A stretch of 64,000 nt of DNA from Ficedula albicollis (GCF_000247815.1 NC_021674.1:78872889-78936888), one strand, 5' to 3'; counted from the first letter of the stretch, positions 1 to 12,755 are shown. Numbers and translations are program-made. Notes: a model not told the origin generated them from the letters alone.

Positions 1-320
1 TGGCTGTCATGAAAGAGGCTAAGTGTGAAACCGTGCCTCTCCTTTTGTGGAGCGGGCTATTTTGGTCATGCAGCGGGTGTCTTGCTTAGATCGCTTCGGT
101 TGCCGTGAGATCATTGTGCCCTTGTTGTTGAAGCTCCGGAGTAAACCCCGGGTTTCAGTCTTTCATAATAAACGTGAGGCAGGGACGACATCTGATTAGA
201 AATACTCCTTAAGATGTTGGAAAGATTGGGAAATTACAGCGTTCTTGTTTGCTCTAGTTGAAGCCGTGTCAGTGTGTTCGTGATGAAAGCCCGTTTTCAG
301 AGACTTTGGAACTGTCGCTA
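1..320. promoter_or_regulatory. CpG-retaining segment, probable CpG-island shore
   Basis: I count about 15 CpG dinucleotides in the first 320 bases, while most of the following 10 kb is strongly CpG-depleted. The segment is only moderately GC-rich and has no TATA box or clear start site. In vertebrates, retained CpG marks germline-unmethylated DNA at promoters. The density stops abruptly at about position 320, so this looks like the right-hand edge of an island centred to the left of the window. I infer a promoter just outside the window; direction is unknown, although the candidate exons further right favour plus-strand transcription. Confidence 0.45.
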
Positions 321-1890
321 AACTTGTGCATATTTTAATTTTTTTCTTCTGAGGCTCGAGCTGAAAACAAGTTGAGGTTTTTTTGATCTGGGAATTGTCT
401 GAGATTCTGCTGTAGCTGGTGGAATGCTCTGCAGTTTGGGAAGGGTGGGATGCTTAGGTAAATTGACTTTTTCAGGTATGTAAATACTGAAATTTGCGAT
501 AATTGCTGAGATGAGATGGGCAGAATAAAACGATATGATGATGTGTTAGGCTTTTGCAGCAGCAGCCTCATAGACAACAGCTTTAAACCACTGTTCTAGG
601 AGCTTTACATCTGACAAATAGAAATAAAATTCCACCTCACATGTGGGCTTGCTCTTTTAAAAGCCTTGTTGCCTTTTGTGTCCACCCGCCTGCCCCTTGT
701 CACTGGGATCTGGGCAGCTGTGCAGCAAAATGGATCGGCGTTGTACTTCCCTGCCGTGTGCTGAACCTGAGTTTTCAGCATTGCTTTTCACATTTGACCC
801 TCCAGCTTCAAAGGCTGCTCTGAAGGTGCTCTGCAAGGAATGGAAGGAAGCCGTGACTAATTGGAAAAGTAGAGAACTGAAAAATCAGGATCATAGGTCT
901 AGTTTTCTTGTTAGTTTCCTCTGTAATGCTGGGCGAGCCACTCAAACAGATGTACACCAGTACACAGCTGCCAAGTGGGCAAGAAAGGTCCCTAGTGATT
1001 TTGGAGATAGGGTCGTTCTCAAGATATTGTGCAGAAATGCTCCAGAGCAGCAGAGTGTGTATTTCTGGGTAACGCTGGGCAACTTTGCCATGAGAGCTGA
1101 GGTTAAACAGCTAAAATTTTTCTAACTTTTACCACTGTGGAGAGTAGACGGGGACGATGCAGGCAGTGAACAGATGACTAATGCACATGCTGACGGATCC
1201 CGAGTTGTTAATCAATAGCAATTGTTTATGCTCAGGTATCTCACACTGGGAGACAGTTCTAGGACAGGTACTCCTAGTCTTTTTCTGACCCAGAGGCACA
1301 TCTGGAACATCTGTTGGTGGTAATGTGCATTCTGGCAGATTGCTCTGGTGGTGTAGGTGGGATGCCTTCCTCTCTTTTCCTCTTGCAGCAAGAAAACATT
1401 GGCTGTTTGCTTTTTTGTGTTGGGCAGGAGGGGAAGTTAGCCATAAAACCTGAGTTTATGAGGAGATTTTGACACTGAAGAAGTCTTGAGATACTCACTG
1501 AAATAATAAAATCTCCATAATACATAGCAATCTTGCATATCTCTTTCTGCAAGTGCATAATAAAAGACAAAGAGAGCTGAAAGTAAAACCCAGTATAGAT
1601 GATGTGTAATGTGGAATATGTGACAGAAGTTGCTTGCCTTTGCTTATTTTAAAACTTTCATTGCTGGATTTTTCAGTCTGAAGTGCCAGTTTTTCTTAAT
1701 GAGGCTGCAGTATGATTGCCAATTATTTTCTTTCAGGTTTTCTCTAAAGGTGTTGTGGAAAAAAAATCAGCGTTTTGGTTTTTTTAAGAATAGAAATAGA
1801 TGTTTTGTCATTGTGTGCATTGTGACATTCTTTTTGGGTAGGGCTTCACATACACACAGATAAAGAGGAGACTTCTCACACCATAGCAAA
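321..1890. other. Non-coding stretch, no recognisable gene
   Basis: AT-rich sequence with scattered frames. The longest is a plus-strand frame at 676-1125 (149 codons). It has no recognisable domain, signal peptide or conserved motif, and it overlaps another open frame. I treat it as chance. A juxtaposed acceptor/donor motif (pyrimidines, AG then GTATGT) lies at 466-481 and is reported among the findings. Confidence 0.6.
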
Positions 1891-1897
1891 GAGAGGT

Positions 1898-2046
1898 TTA
1901 TGGCACTAAGCTGAAAAATGAGATGTGTTACATTAATATATGTACTGAGCTGAAAAATGACTTATGGCACTAAGCTGAAAAATGAGATGTGTTGCATTAA
2001 TATATGTACTGAGCTGAAAAATGACATGTGTAGCATTAATATATGC
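1898..2046. repeat. Tandem repeat, 64-bp unit with about 30-35-bp sub-units
   Basis: A unit beginning TTATGGCACTAAGCTG at 1898 repeats at 1962, so the period is 64. Each unit holds two related sub-units built on GCTGAAAAATGA followed by an AT-rich stretch containing ATTAATATATG. A final partial sub-unit follows near 2011-2046. Copies differ at only a few bases (TGTTACATT versus TGTTGCATT), so the duplication is recent. No coding potential is seen. Confidence 0.85.
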
Positions 2047-2050
2047 GACG

Positions 2051-5000
2051 TAATCTTTTCAGTAGTAATGACATTTTAGTGTAATAAACAGTTGGTAAAA
2101 CTGAATTGCATTTATTGTGTGACATGAACAGCCTCTCTTGTAGTTTTAATTTAGGTGGTATGAGCATGGTTTATATATTCAAATCAAAATGTATATGCCT
2201 TTTTACTCAAAGGAATACTTTCTGAATGGCTTCTTAGTTTACACCAAGAATGTACCTGTAGTGTTGAGCAGGTCTGACTTAGATTTGAAGGCATGCATGC
2301 TTCTTTCACCTCTGGATCTGAATTTCCAGCCCAGTTCATTTTGGGTATGATACTTGTATGTAAGGGTTTTCTGAGTTGGGCTGTTAGGGAAAATACACTA
2401 ATCATTCCATTGATGTGCTGAAGAAAATTCAGGTTTAAACTTCCTGATTTCTCTGAGTTAGTCCTGCTGCTTTCAGTGTTCCTGCGGACTACGGATGCTT
2501 TAAGAGAATGTGTAAAGGGTGTTGTTCTGAGACTGCAGTTCTTTATTGATATTTGAGCAGGTGCCCAAATGATTTTGTTGTAGTAGATGAATGGGCAGCA
2601 GAGTTTTACTCCCAGTAACTCCTGCAGGATTTCCGGAATAGTGCTCAAAGTGTTCATTCAAGTTGTTAAGAAAAACCAGTCATCATTTCTTTAAATTCAG
2701 CCAAAAGATACTAACCTCAGCAGCTGTCTGAATGTTGCACATTTATTTGAAGCTTGCATCAAGAAGATGTAAAATGTATGAGTATAGCCAGCTGAGTTGC
2801 AGTGTGCTCATCTTGCTTTTCAGATGGGCAGAAACATCTTTGTAGTGGATTGAAAAGAGCACTGCATACTATCCCACTCTTAGACTATGAATTACAATTT
2901 TAAAGCAGGCAAGCAGAGGAATGTATACAAATGCTGCCTCTATGACCAGTGATGGACTTGTATCTTCTGAGTTTCTCGAACTAATGATCAAAGAGCAACC
3001 ATATGTTCAGAACAGGCAAATAAAAAGGAACGAGGGAATAAGTGCAGGAAAGCCCTTATGCTAAAAGTTTACATGTGCAGGAGAACTTTGATCTGTCAAA
3101 AATTGGGCTCAGAAGACTCCTCTGCTCGATTGCATTGATCTTCATGCAGAAGGAGCCGCAGCAACAGTCTGAAGAACACCACCTGTGTTGCACTGGCATC
3201 TCAGCAGATCAATAGATGTGTCCCTGTTTAGCTTGAAAAAGACTGTCTGTAAAAGCTCCTAATACGGTGGGGGCTGAACTGCAGCTCCTGTGTGGGTGAG
3301 GGGGCTGCCAGGCATGCAGCCCTTCTGTGTGGAACCCCTCAGCCCTCGCTGACTTCTGAGTTTGCTCCCCCTTTGCTGTTTACTGTCCCCCTTTACAGCT
3401 GTTTACACCTGCTGGTGCCAACCTGCCCTCTGAGCCAGCTGGGACATTGTGGATTCGGAGCCTCAAAGCAAACGGAGAAGGAGGAGGTGGTGCAGGTGGT
3501 GGCTGCAGGGGCAGGAGACACAGGGAACTCAGCTATGCCTTTCTTCTTGCTGATTTGAAAGGTGACCTAAAATGGTCAGATCCTCCCAGATTTATTCCTA
3601 AGAAAGACCTGTCATTTGCATGCAACTTTCTCTGCTATCTCAGCTGAACAAGATGCTTGAAAAGCTACTAGGAACAAAAAAAAAACATGGGAATTTCCAG
3701 TTTATCCCTAGTAGGAGTGGAAATAGAAGCCTGAAGCTTTCTTTTTTTTTCCCTCTCCTGAGTGTTGAAAACAATCAGCTGGGTTATGATGGGTAGATGG
3801 GGTTTGGTGCACAGGTTCAAAAGGAGTCTCCCCACTAAGAAAAACAGGAACTGTTTGCTGCCTGTCACCATGCAGGGCTTCTGGGCTGTGGAGCAGCAAT
3901 TTTGTTTTTTGAAAAGAGGAAAAGCAGCTTAAATAAACAAAATGACCCTTGAGACTTAATCACAGCTACTTATTATAGCTGACATCCACCGAGGGCTTTT
4001 ATTCCCTCCCTTTTTTTTTTCTTCTTTCTTGAGTGATCGCTTTAAAATTTAAACCTGAACTAGGAAAACAGGAACTGTAGGTGTGGAGGTGTTCCTTCAG
4101 GCCGATTTGCATGCAGGCTGTTTTTTATTTAGCGGGTAGGTGTGTTCGGTGTGTGTGAGAGCAATTGGACGTGTCAGCAGTTTCCTACGAGCCGCTCTTG
4201 CTGACTCACGTGTCTGGTGCAGCTTGGAGCTACCCTGGCTATAAACTATCCACAATGGGAGACCGGCAGTGCCGAGCCGCTGTTCAAAGGTTATTTTCGG
4301 TTCTCCGGTCACTGCTGTGCTGGGGTTTGTCTTCCCCAGCAGCATCAAAACACGCTGCCGTTCTGCCAGGCTGCCATTCCTCTAGGTGCGGAGGGTGAAG
4401 TGGAAGTTCATTGTGCCGCTGCAGAGGTTGTGCCCCAAGCGCCTTCTGGTGCTGCTGATCACCAAGCTGAACCTCGGGGGGTTTGGTGTTTTTTATTAGT
4501 GTCGTCTTTTTTTTTTTTTTAAATAGAGTTTGGGTTTGTTTGGGGGTTTTTTTTTTTTGTGACCGGGATGTTACCAAAAAAATCCCCCTGTGCATCATTC
4601 CAAATCTGGCAAGTCTGCATTGTGTTTTCCCTTTCTAAATGCGGGCTGTGCTGTGGAATCTCCTACCCTCCACCCCTTTCCACAGCATAAATCTTCTTTA
4701 AAGCCAGCAAGGAATTATGATTAACTTTTAAAAACCTGGTTTTAGCTGTCTTTAATTTTCAAAATTTTGGTATTTCTTAGTCTTGTTTTTACCTCCTGTG
4801 TGGCTGCTAGTATGAAAGGATTCCTTCATCTGCTCACGCTCTTGTACAACTGCTTCTTTATTTACAGACTCTATTCTGATTACTCATAAGGATTCTAAAA
4901 TGATAGCTGCTGCTGACTGATGATTTTTAACTGATCTTCTTGTTGTGGTTTTTGGGTTTTTTTCTTTCCTCCTTTCTTCTTTCTTTCTTAGCTGATCACA

Positions 5001-7580
5001 AAAGCCTTTGCAGAAGTGGAGTGAATTAGCCATCTGCAGTTCTGGATTTACTGTGAGGGAGTTTAGAGTCGTAGTTGTCTTTTGTGTATTTTTCTTGTGG
5101 AATGGGGTGAAAAATAAGCGGTCTTTGAAAGTGTGATAAATAAAATCAGCTGCTGTAGAACAGGGTTCAATAACAAGATGAGTTCATGTCACTCGTTTTG
5201 TTTTTAGTCAACTACTTTGACCAGTAATTAATAGAAAACTACACTGTGAGCTTTATAACATATGAAGAAAATGGGTGTTCTTGGTTTCTGCCAATACAAA
5301 TGACTCATCGGTATCAGTAGGGTTTCTACTTCTAATAATAAAACTGTGGAAGACCTTTAAAACGTGTGGTTCTGGCCCCTACTCTTAGTGAAAGGTTGGA
5401 AAATATTACTGTGAGATTTTATTTATTTTTTTTTAACTTATGGAAGATTTAGTGATTTGCTACGCAGCAGTGAAAGATCTTGTACCCTCCAAAGAAAACC
5501 TACTCATACCACTGCTTGCAGTGCAAAAGTCTTCCCCTCTCGTGTCGTCTTCTCAGTGTTTTGCATTTTACCATAGAGTATTGACGGTCCTTAGCCTTGA
5601 TGTCAGAGATGTGCATCTGGAAAATCTAATGTATTTATGTCGACTGGGGGAACACTTGGCACGCCACCTCATCATGCTGAGCTGCTGTTCTTTACCTCCT
5701 TTCCAGTCTGGTGAAGGGTGGGACAGTAAGACTGCTGAGTGACCTGTATTGCTGTTTCAGCTGGGGGTCAGAGGATCTGGAGAGGAAAGCAGACAGAAAA
5801 TAGGAGTTGGAACGTAAATTACAACTGTAGGATGTGTCTGTCACTACCTGGAAGGAAGCACGCATCTTCCAGTACCGAAAGCGATACTGAAAAAGGTGCA
5901 AATTAGAAAGTTATTCTGTTAAATTACTTTATTTCTCTCTCTCTCTTAAAAAGTAATGCTTTTCAAATCCTTATAGCTGTTTACCTTCTGGTAAAGATTC
6001 TGCACTGTGTTTAATGCAGTGAAGCAACCTCTAGAACATTCTGCTTTTTGTTTGAAAGTGTGCCTTGTAGAATGCGAGGTTATTTTGTTTTCATGTAAAC
6101 AGAGCGTGCCCTTCATGGTGTTGCAGTGTATCAAATTTTAATTCTTTTATTCAAGGTGTTGTACTTTGAATGGTAGTCCAATCAATGTCTTGTGATCTGC
6201 TACATTAATATTTAGTGTTGCTATCTGTTTTCAAGTTGTCTGTGTTGTTACAAGGTTTAAAGGCTATACAAGAGGCAGAGCTAGTATTTGTTCCCTGTTA
6301 GACTGAAAATTCCCACATTTATGAAGCCTCCATGTTTACTTTCTCTGTTATTGCAATCTTTACTCATAAGTTATTCCTTACACAGACGTGATGGTTCTTT
6401 GTTTCTTCTTATTCTATTTTAAAAGCAGAGTGTTTCTAACAAAATCCACTCAGAAAATCCAGACTTACCCCAGCTCCCTCATTGTCAGCAGGTATCTTTT
6501 ACCACTTAATGTTTATATATATTAATGTAGTTGGTTTTGGTTGTGCTGAAATACCTTGGATATGTTTGTCAGTTTCTTGTGTAACCAGACTGTGATGGAG
6601 AATCTTTGTCTTGTAACCTCTTACTGGGAGAAGTGCATTAAAAATAGAGGTGCAGAAGCCTGTGGAAATAAAACTTTGCAACATGTATAAACCCAATTGT
6701 TTGATACATGGCAACAATAAGACAGGTTTTATTATTTTCAGATGGATATAGCATAAAATGCCAAATTCTTCCTTAAGGGATCTTTTTAGTGACAATTCTT
6801 GCTGAAATTCACAGAAGAATAGTCGGTAAAGTCTGCAAAATAAAGTGTCAGTGGTCATTCAGAGTTCAAGAGGACATAGGTTCAGCTTGTCTTTAGAAAA
6901 GCATGCCATCAGAAGTGCCATGAAGGTTGGATCATGGCAAATGAATAATGTCTCTGAATCTCATTGATGTTTTGAGCTCTTTACTCTGAAATGGGATTTG
7001 TGTCCAAAATCACCGAGGGCTGGACCTGTGAAGGGCAGCGGACAGTGTTGCTGCCGAATTTGGGACTGTGATTCTGCTCAGCATCTCCTTTCCTTGCCTT
7101 TGCTTGCCCTGGTGCCTGTCTCATCCCACAGTGGGCCAGCCCTGTAAATTGGCAGGAAAGTACTCAGTCTATGTGTGGGGCTAGTTTTGTGCACGTTCAG
7201 TTTACTGTGGAGTCTGTCAAGAACCTGGATAATGCATCAAATTAAACTAAAACTTGTTAAAAGGCTCAGAGCTCGCTATGGGGCATTTGGTCCCCAAAGT
7301 GCCCTGACTGTCACTGCATCATGCCCCATCTCCTGAAGGTTGCTCTTGTCTTGCTCTGGCCATGTGGTGCCTTTGCAGAAAACCAGTAGCAGCCTGTGCC
7401 TAGCCTAAGCTGTAGTTTGGCAGTAGGAACTTGCTTCCCAGGCCGTGAAAGGTGTGGGATATTTATTTCCAGCTTGTATCTGCAACAGACAATTGAAAAG
7501 AAAGTTGGAGGAAAGCAGAACTCAATCAAATGAGTCTTCAGTGTTAACAAAGTGCAGAAGTACTATCTCCTGCAAATATT
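2051..7580. other. Non-coding stretch, no recognisable gene
   Basis: About 5.5 kb with no repeat family that I recognise and only short frames. The longest is minus-strand 2184-2657 (157 codons), with no recognisable domain. Poly-T and pyrimidine tracts occur at 4507-4520, 4548-4558 and 4950-4989. A TATA-like CTATAAA near 4239 lies close to an ACGTG core at 4208, but there is no CpG island around it, so I do not call a promoter. Confidence 0.6.
4941..4991 (+). promoter_or_regulatory. Strong splice-acceptor-like polypyrimidine tract
   Basis: A long T/C-rich run ends in TTTCTTAG at 4991. A branch-point-like TTTTAACTGAT lies about 60 bases upstream. By sequence it is a good plus-strand 3' splice site. 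No convincing donor follows: the downstream frame closes after about ten codons, and the only GT in a suitable place is a weak GGA|GTGAAT. It may be a cryptic acceptor within an intron, or simply a microsatellite-like CTTT tract. Confidence 0.25.
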
Positions 7581-7585
7581 GAGAT

Positions 7586-7828
7586 AACTGAAAGAGGGTA
7601 GGTTTAAATTAGATATTGGAAAGAATTTCTTTTCTGTGAGGATGGTGAGGTACTGGAATAGGTTGCCTAGAGAAGTTGTAGATGCCCCAAAACTGGAAGT
7701 ATTCAAGGCCAAGCTGGATGGAACTTAGAGCAACCTGTTCCACTGGGAGGCATCCCTACCCATGACAGGGTGTTTGGAACTAGATGATCCGTAAGGTCCT
7801 TCCAACACAAACTATTCTGTGATTCTGT
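7586..7828 (+). mobile_element. CR1 LINE, 3' fragment
   Basis: This is the 3' end of a CR1 non-LTR retrotransposon. Landmarks in order are AACTGAAAGAGGGTAGGTTT, GGTACTGGAATAGGTTGCC, the GATGCCCCA motif, and the end CCTTCCAACACAAACTATTC with the terminal repeat TTCTGTGATTCTGT. Only about 240 bp of an element several kb long remain, the usual 5' truncation of target-primed reverse transcription. No reverse transcriptase coding remains. Confidence 0.93.
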
Positions 7829-10800
7829 AATGAGTATTCTAATTCCTACCTGATTCTGGCTTCTGGCCTCATGCAGCCTGGTCATGTCACTGATCTCCCA
7901 GGTGTGATGAGCTCTTGAGAATTTTAAATCTATTACATGTAAAGAGATACGAAGACATGAGCAGACTAGGTGACTGTGGGGAATTTTTTGAACCATGTGA
8001 CTGCATTCCTAAACCCTCGAGTCTTCTCGCAACCTTTTATCACTCTGGGGATGATGGCAAGCAATGTTGAGTAACAGGTTTAGCAGATGACCTGAGTGAC
8101 TTGAATTTACTCAGGTGAGGGAGGGAGTCTAACTTCATCCTTCAAAACCAGAGGGTGAAATTGAGAGCTGGTAGCTCCTTGTGCCACTGGGTAGGAGCAG
8201 GAGGTCCTGCTTGGCCATGGCCTTGTTGTGCTTTGTTGAGCTGATTCAGCTTTTTGACCTAGTACACATCAGTTTGCCATTTTCTTAACCCTGGCTGATT
8301 TTCCTATGCAATTTGATGAGTAAGACCACAGGTCCAAGGAGCAGAAGAGGTAATGTGGGAAAGACAAGGGGGTGTGCAGGCTGCTGAGGGACAAACCCAG
8401 ATCTCCTGGATTCTCTGTCCATATCTTCACCCCACCGGGCTGCTGGAGCTGGGTGGCTATTTGGGAGGGGGAAGGCACTGCTGTCCCTTTCTTGTGTTCT
8501 TGAGCAGCACCCCGGGATGTTTTTCTGCAAAGCTGAATGATGGTTGTGCATTAGGCAAACTTTTCACCAGAACTTGAGTAGCAAAAATGAGAATGTCAGG
8601 CATCTTTCGGCTGGGTCCTCTTCTTGAGCTGGGAAACCTAAACTCTGCTTCAGGTATCTGCTGTGCCTGAGGTACTTTTGTGTGTGGAACCTGTACCCTG
8701 CCAAGTGCTTGTGACTCAACCCAGCAATTTAACTTCATTTCCAATCCCTTAATTTGTTCCTGTAACTTATTAAATGTGTACCAAGGGAAAGTGTGGAGCA
8801 GAGTTCTTACAGAAATCCAAATTAAGTGATGCTGTGAAGTAATCATGAGGCATGTCAGTAAGCTAACCCCAATGTAAAACTCATGGTAAATTATGAAATG
8901 TATGCATAGTTTGTCATAGCTGGAAATTCATGGGCAATGCAAATTAAAACACTTTGCAAGGAAATTTTTTTGTTTGTCTTTTTCCCCTTCTTGGTCCTCT
9001 TCATTTGTCTTATTATTAGACTAAAAGTAGAGTCAGTGATTCATTCAGTAATCTCTTTCTTGGACAGTTAGTCATCTGCCAATTTGTGTTAACTTTCCAC
9101 TTTGTTCAGAAAGTGAGTAATGCTTAATGCACCAACCAGCAAATTCCAAGCTTAAAAAGCTTTGAGTATCATTCAGATCATCTCTCTAAACTTTCTCTGA
9201 AAAATTTTTACCATTTTGTAAGATCAAAGTAAGGTCTGGCATGCAGTGTTGTACAGCCCAGTTGTTTTGTCTAGCCCCAGTTACTAAAGCAAAACACAAG
9301 GTTGCAAATGCAGTGCACAAGTACAAGCAACCCTCATGTTTTTTGGCCAGTGTAATGCTTCTTGTTTTTCTTCCCAAATACTGCTTTCAAGGGGTAAATA
9401 CTGCCTCCATAGTTCTTTTTCTCTCCCCAGATTGCCATGGCTTGTTAATTTCTATTGTTTCCTACCTCAACAAATTGTGATGCTATCAAGGCTAATTTAG
9501 TGAAAATAGCTTGCAAGAAAAGTAGTACTTGGTATTAGCTGCCTGCTACAAATATTTCTGGTGCTTTTCATGGTGAGTTTTGGTAGAGGAAAAAAATACT
9601 GTGCTGTTGAAGTGTTATTTATATAGAACTTATAGCTATAAAGTCTTTCTATAGCAGTGGGCTGGATATTTTGATCTCAAAGTGATGTCAGTTATTTCTG
9701 AAGATGAACACAGTACTTGATTGAATCACTTGAGAATTTAACTACTTTTTTCTTTCTTATGGAAACTGGAGTAGCATAAAGGGCAACAAGGTCAGTAATG
9801 TCATAGGAGAACTTTATAGGACCAAAGTCTTTACCATCTGCTCTAAAATAACATTAAATAGCTGACTATTACACTCAGCAGCAAAGGAATTCAAAGTGCA
9901 GATGAGACTTGAGTGCTCTGGAGAGGGTGTGCATGTGCAGGAGGGTAGGTTAAGGTGGCAGTGAATGCCAGAAGTGGTTGCTTGGCCCCACAGTTTTCCT
10001 TGTTCCTTCCCCAGGTGCCTGTTGTCCTCCCCCACCACGTGCAGTCTATTTCTTGCAGTGAAGTTGTCTTCTTTATGACTGTCCTTTGGTACAGGTGGTT
10101 CTAGGGGTTTCCTGGTGCCACAGTTCTGTAAACAAGCAATGCAAAAGTTGATAGAGAGGAAAGAATAACCTTTGGTTATAGGGTTTGTAGTCTGCAGCAT
10201 GATGAGGCCGTAGCAGAGTTTTGTTGTGCTCAGCTGTTATCAGAATAAAAACATGATTTGGTCTTGAGGAAGAGGTAGAAGAATATCCATTTTCCCAGAC
10301 TGGATTCCTAGAGTCCAATTCCATTCCATGCAAATACTGAAAATATTCCAGTAACTGTGTTCCAGTGTGAAGAATTAGGGCTTCTGAAAGGTTTTCCCTT
10401 CCAGTCTTACTTTGCACCTCAGCAAGTTTTGATAGTTTGGTGAAGCTTTAGATGAACAGCCATACTGGGGATTCTTGTTTGAACACCAGCCTCTGGGATT
10501 TGCCCCTCCTGGTTATCTGCACATTTTCCAGCATCAGCAGTGTTAGTTAATGCACCCTGCTCCCCTGGATGTCCGTGCTCACACAGGCATTGCTTGCACA
10601 TTTCTGATGTAAACCTTCAGAGCATTGTGAAGAAGCTCCTTGCTAGTTTTGGGGTGAAGCTGGGGTGGGCAGGCAGCGAAGAGCAAAAGCTGAGGTCAGT
10701 GGTGCAGCTCTCACTTGAGTTTGGCACACGCTGTGCATGTGTGACTCAAGCAATGGCTGATTCACTGCCTGAAGGTGGTTTGGGATTTGCGTGGTGTTTT

Positions 10801-11100
10801 TTTGTTTGTTTCTTTAAAGTAGTAGTCTGCCCAGAGGTGAGAATTAGTGCCCTTTTGCTGGACGATGAGTAAACCAGAAGTGTGAGAAATGTCTTTGCTC
10901 CCAGCCTATTGCTCTGGATGTCCAGCTGTCAATGCTGGACAACAGACCCGCAGCTCTGAACTGATGTTGGAGGAGATGGGCATCTGTCTTTCGTGGGACT
11001 GTACAGGGTTTGAGGGATAGCTCAATTGCTGGATTTGGCACTTCAGGTTGCAGGTCGCCTGGACGGGGCAGAGAAGGTTGCAGAACTTACAGCTGCGCTA
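7829..11100. other. Non-coding stretch, no recognisable gene
   Basis: Mostly AT-rich sequence with short frames on both strands, the largest 128-129 codons (8457-8846 and 9814-10200, both minus). None shows recognisable motifs or plausible paired splice sites. I see no repeat family in it. Confidence 0.6.
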
Positions 11101-11102
11101 GG

Positions 11103-11211
11103 GAGCACGTGGCACAGCTGCTTTCTTTAGCTAGTCAGAGATGGTGGGGTGAAGGAGGCGAGCACGTGGCACAGCTGCTTTCTTTAGCTAGAGATGGTGG
11201 GGTGAAGGAGG
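11103..11211. repeat. Two-copy tandem duplication, 57-bp period
   Basis: The unit GAGCACGTGGCACAGCTGCT... starts at 11103 and again at 11160. The second copy lacks a 4-base TCAG present in the first; otherwise the copies are nearly identical. Each copy contains the E-box-like GCACGTGG. Confidence 0.9.
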
Positions 11212-11399
11212 GATGACCAGGTGCCTGAGACCTTGTGTGTGTTGAAACCCAGATAAGGGCAACTGTTAATTGTTGCAGAGCTGAAATTGTATTCAGGGCA
11301 TTTTTATCTGAGGAAATATAAATATATATATGTGTGTTTTTGTCCCCTGCCCATGTCCCATTTGTCACTTGACTGTAAAGTTTAGGCCATTTCCTAGGG

Positions 11400-11650
11400 A
11401 GGATGGGCACCTGTTGCCATCATCCTGCACAGGGAGGTGCCGAGGAGGCGCAGCCCAGCGAGGGATCTCCCGGGTATTTATGGAGGGGTGTCTCCTGCCC
11501 TGCTCTGCAGGTGTGCTGTGCAGTCGGTTAGAGAAACCGCGAGTTGAAGGGTTCGCTGGGGTGAAACAGTTTACAAATAGCTTTTCAGTGTTTGTTTTTA
11601 TTTTTAACTCCCTCCTCACCCGTGGTCCCTCCCCCAGCGTTTTGGTGAAG
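11400..11650. promoter_or_regulatory. Minor CpG-enriched segment
   Basis: About ten CpG sites occur in 250 bases, including CCCGGG and CCGCGAG, against a depleted background. It lies about 900 bp left of the stronger CpG cluster at 12520-12755, and the two may be parts of one regulatory region. A plus-strand frame of 192 codons at 11330-11908 overlaps it, but its translation has no recognisable domain. Confidence 0.3.
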
Positions 11651-12519
11651 ATGAAATGGCTCAAAGAGAGGAGATCATTGTTGCAGAATAGGCAAAGCAC
11701 TTCAAGAGTTTTCAGAGGACCTTTGGAAAATGAATTGCTTTCTCTGCGTCTTTTTTCTGCTGCTTTCTTATTTGGGGCTTACAGGGGTAAAACTTCTTTT
11801 TTTCTCTATGGCTGTTGGGTTTTTCAGGGGATTGGGGGTGTCACATATCATCTTCTTTTTTTTGTCCATTTGGTGTTTTTTTTCTTTCCCTTAAAGACTG
11901 ATCATTGATGAGATTATAACTATAGCAGTGTATTTGGAGCTGGTAGAGGCAGGGTGTCCTCCTGGTGCCCCCAAACCAGGTTGTGCTACCCTGGCACCAT
12001 TTTCCAGTGTCCTCAGTAGCGTGGTCCCCATGGCCAGGCATCTTCTTCAGTCATCTTCTCTCAGGCACTTGGTGTGTGTCCTTTTTGCCCTAATTTTAGG
12101 TTATCATGGGGAAGTGATCTCAACCATATAGCTTCATCTGAGCATGAGAGGAAATTTAGACATTTCTCTGTCTTATTTTCCTAACCAATATTCAATTGCA
12201 TATGGAAAATTCTGGTCAAATGGGTAAAATTTCTTTACTGGGTGTTTAATCTCAAAACCACAGCTCCCTGTACCCAGGACACAATAGTGGTAATGCCATG
12301 CTTACAGCCTTTTTCCAGCACAGTGTAGGTGTGGGTAGGTGTACGTGCGGGGGAGAAAGGGAAAGGGCACAACTGCGACAGAGGGGGTTCTCTTCTGTTC
12401 TTTGGGCTGCTTTTCTGGTTTATTTTTTAAATCAAAAACGAGAAAGTAATGCTGGCTTGCTCACAGAGGAGGCTATCATTGCAGAGACCCAATGCTGGTA
12501 GTCCAAGTATGTATTTTCA

Positions 12520-12755
12520 CACGTGTGTTGCTGGCTGCGTGCGTACTTTGCGGCGGGCACAGCACAGCTGGAAAGTATGTGGGAGCACGTCTGCTTCCTC
12601 TGGGGCTGCTACAGGTGGTTGGGAGGGAGGGGGGCGGAGGAGGAGATGCTGGAGGCAGGCGAGGTACGACACCCATTTCCTTTGTGCCCTCCGAGCCGCG
12701 GCCTTGCCGGCTGCGTGCCCGCCGTACTTTGTCTTTGCGCTCGCTGGAGGTTTAT
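12520..12755. promoter_or_regulatory. CpG-island-like cluster, candidate promoter or enhancer
   Basis: About 18 CpG in 235 bases in GC-rich sequence, with GGGGGGCGGAG (GC-box-like), GAGCCGCGGCC and GTACTTTGCGGCGGGC. It is short for a classical island. Three overlapping plus-strand frames of 83-102 codons in the same block are expected from GC-rich sequence, where stop codons are rare, and they do not look like real proteins. No clear TATA or initiator is visible. Confidence 0.4.

Noticed and set aside
676..1125. 149-codon plus-strand frame
   Set aside because: Unrecognised translation, with no Kozak, promoter or splice evidence that I can defend.
2184..2657. 157-codon minus-strand frame
   Set aside because: No motif, no similarity that I recognise, within expected chance length for 64 kb on six frames.
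4238..4246. TATA-like CTATAAA near an ACGTG core
   Set aside because: No CpG enrichment or downstream first-exon structure; single motifs of this kind are frequent.
11330..11908. 192-codon plus-strand frame, the longest outside the poly-C block
   Set aside because: No domain, low-complexity phenylalanine-rich end, overlaps a minus-strand frame in a GC-rich segment, no splice or promoter support.
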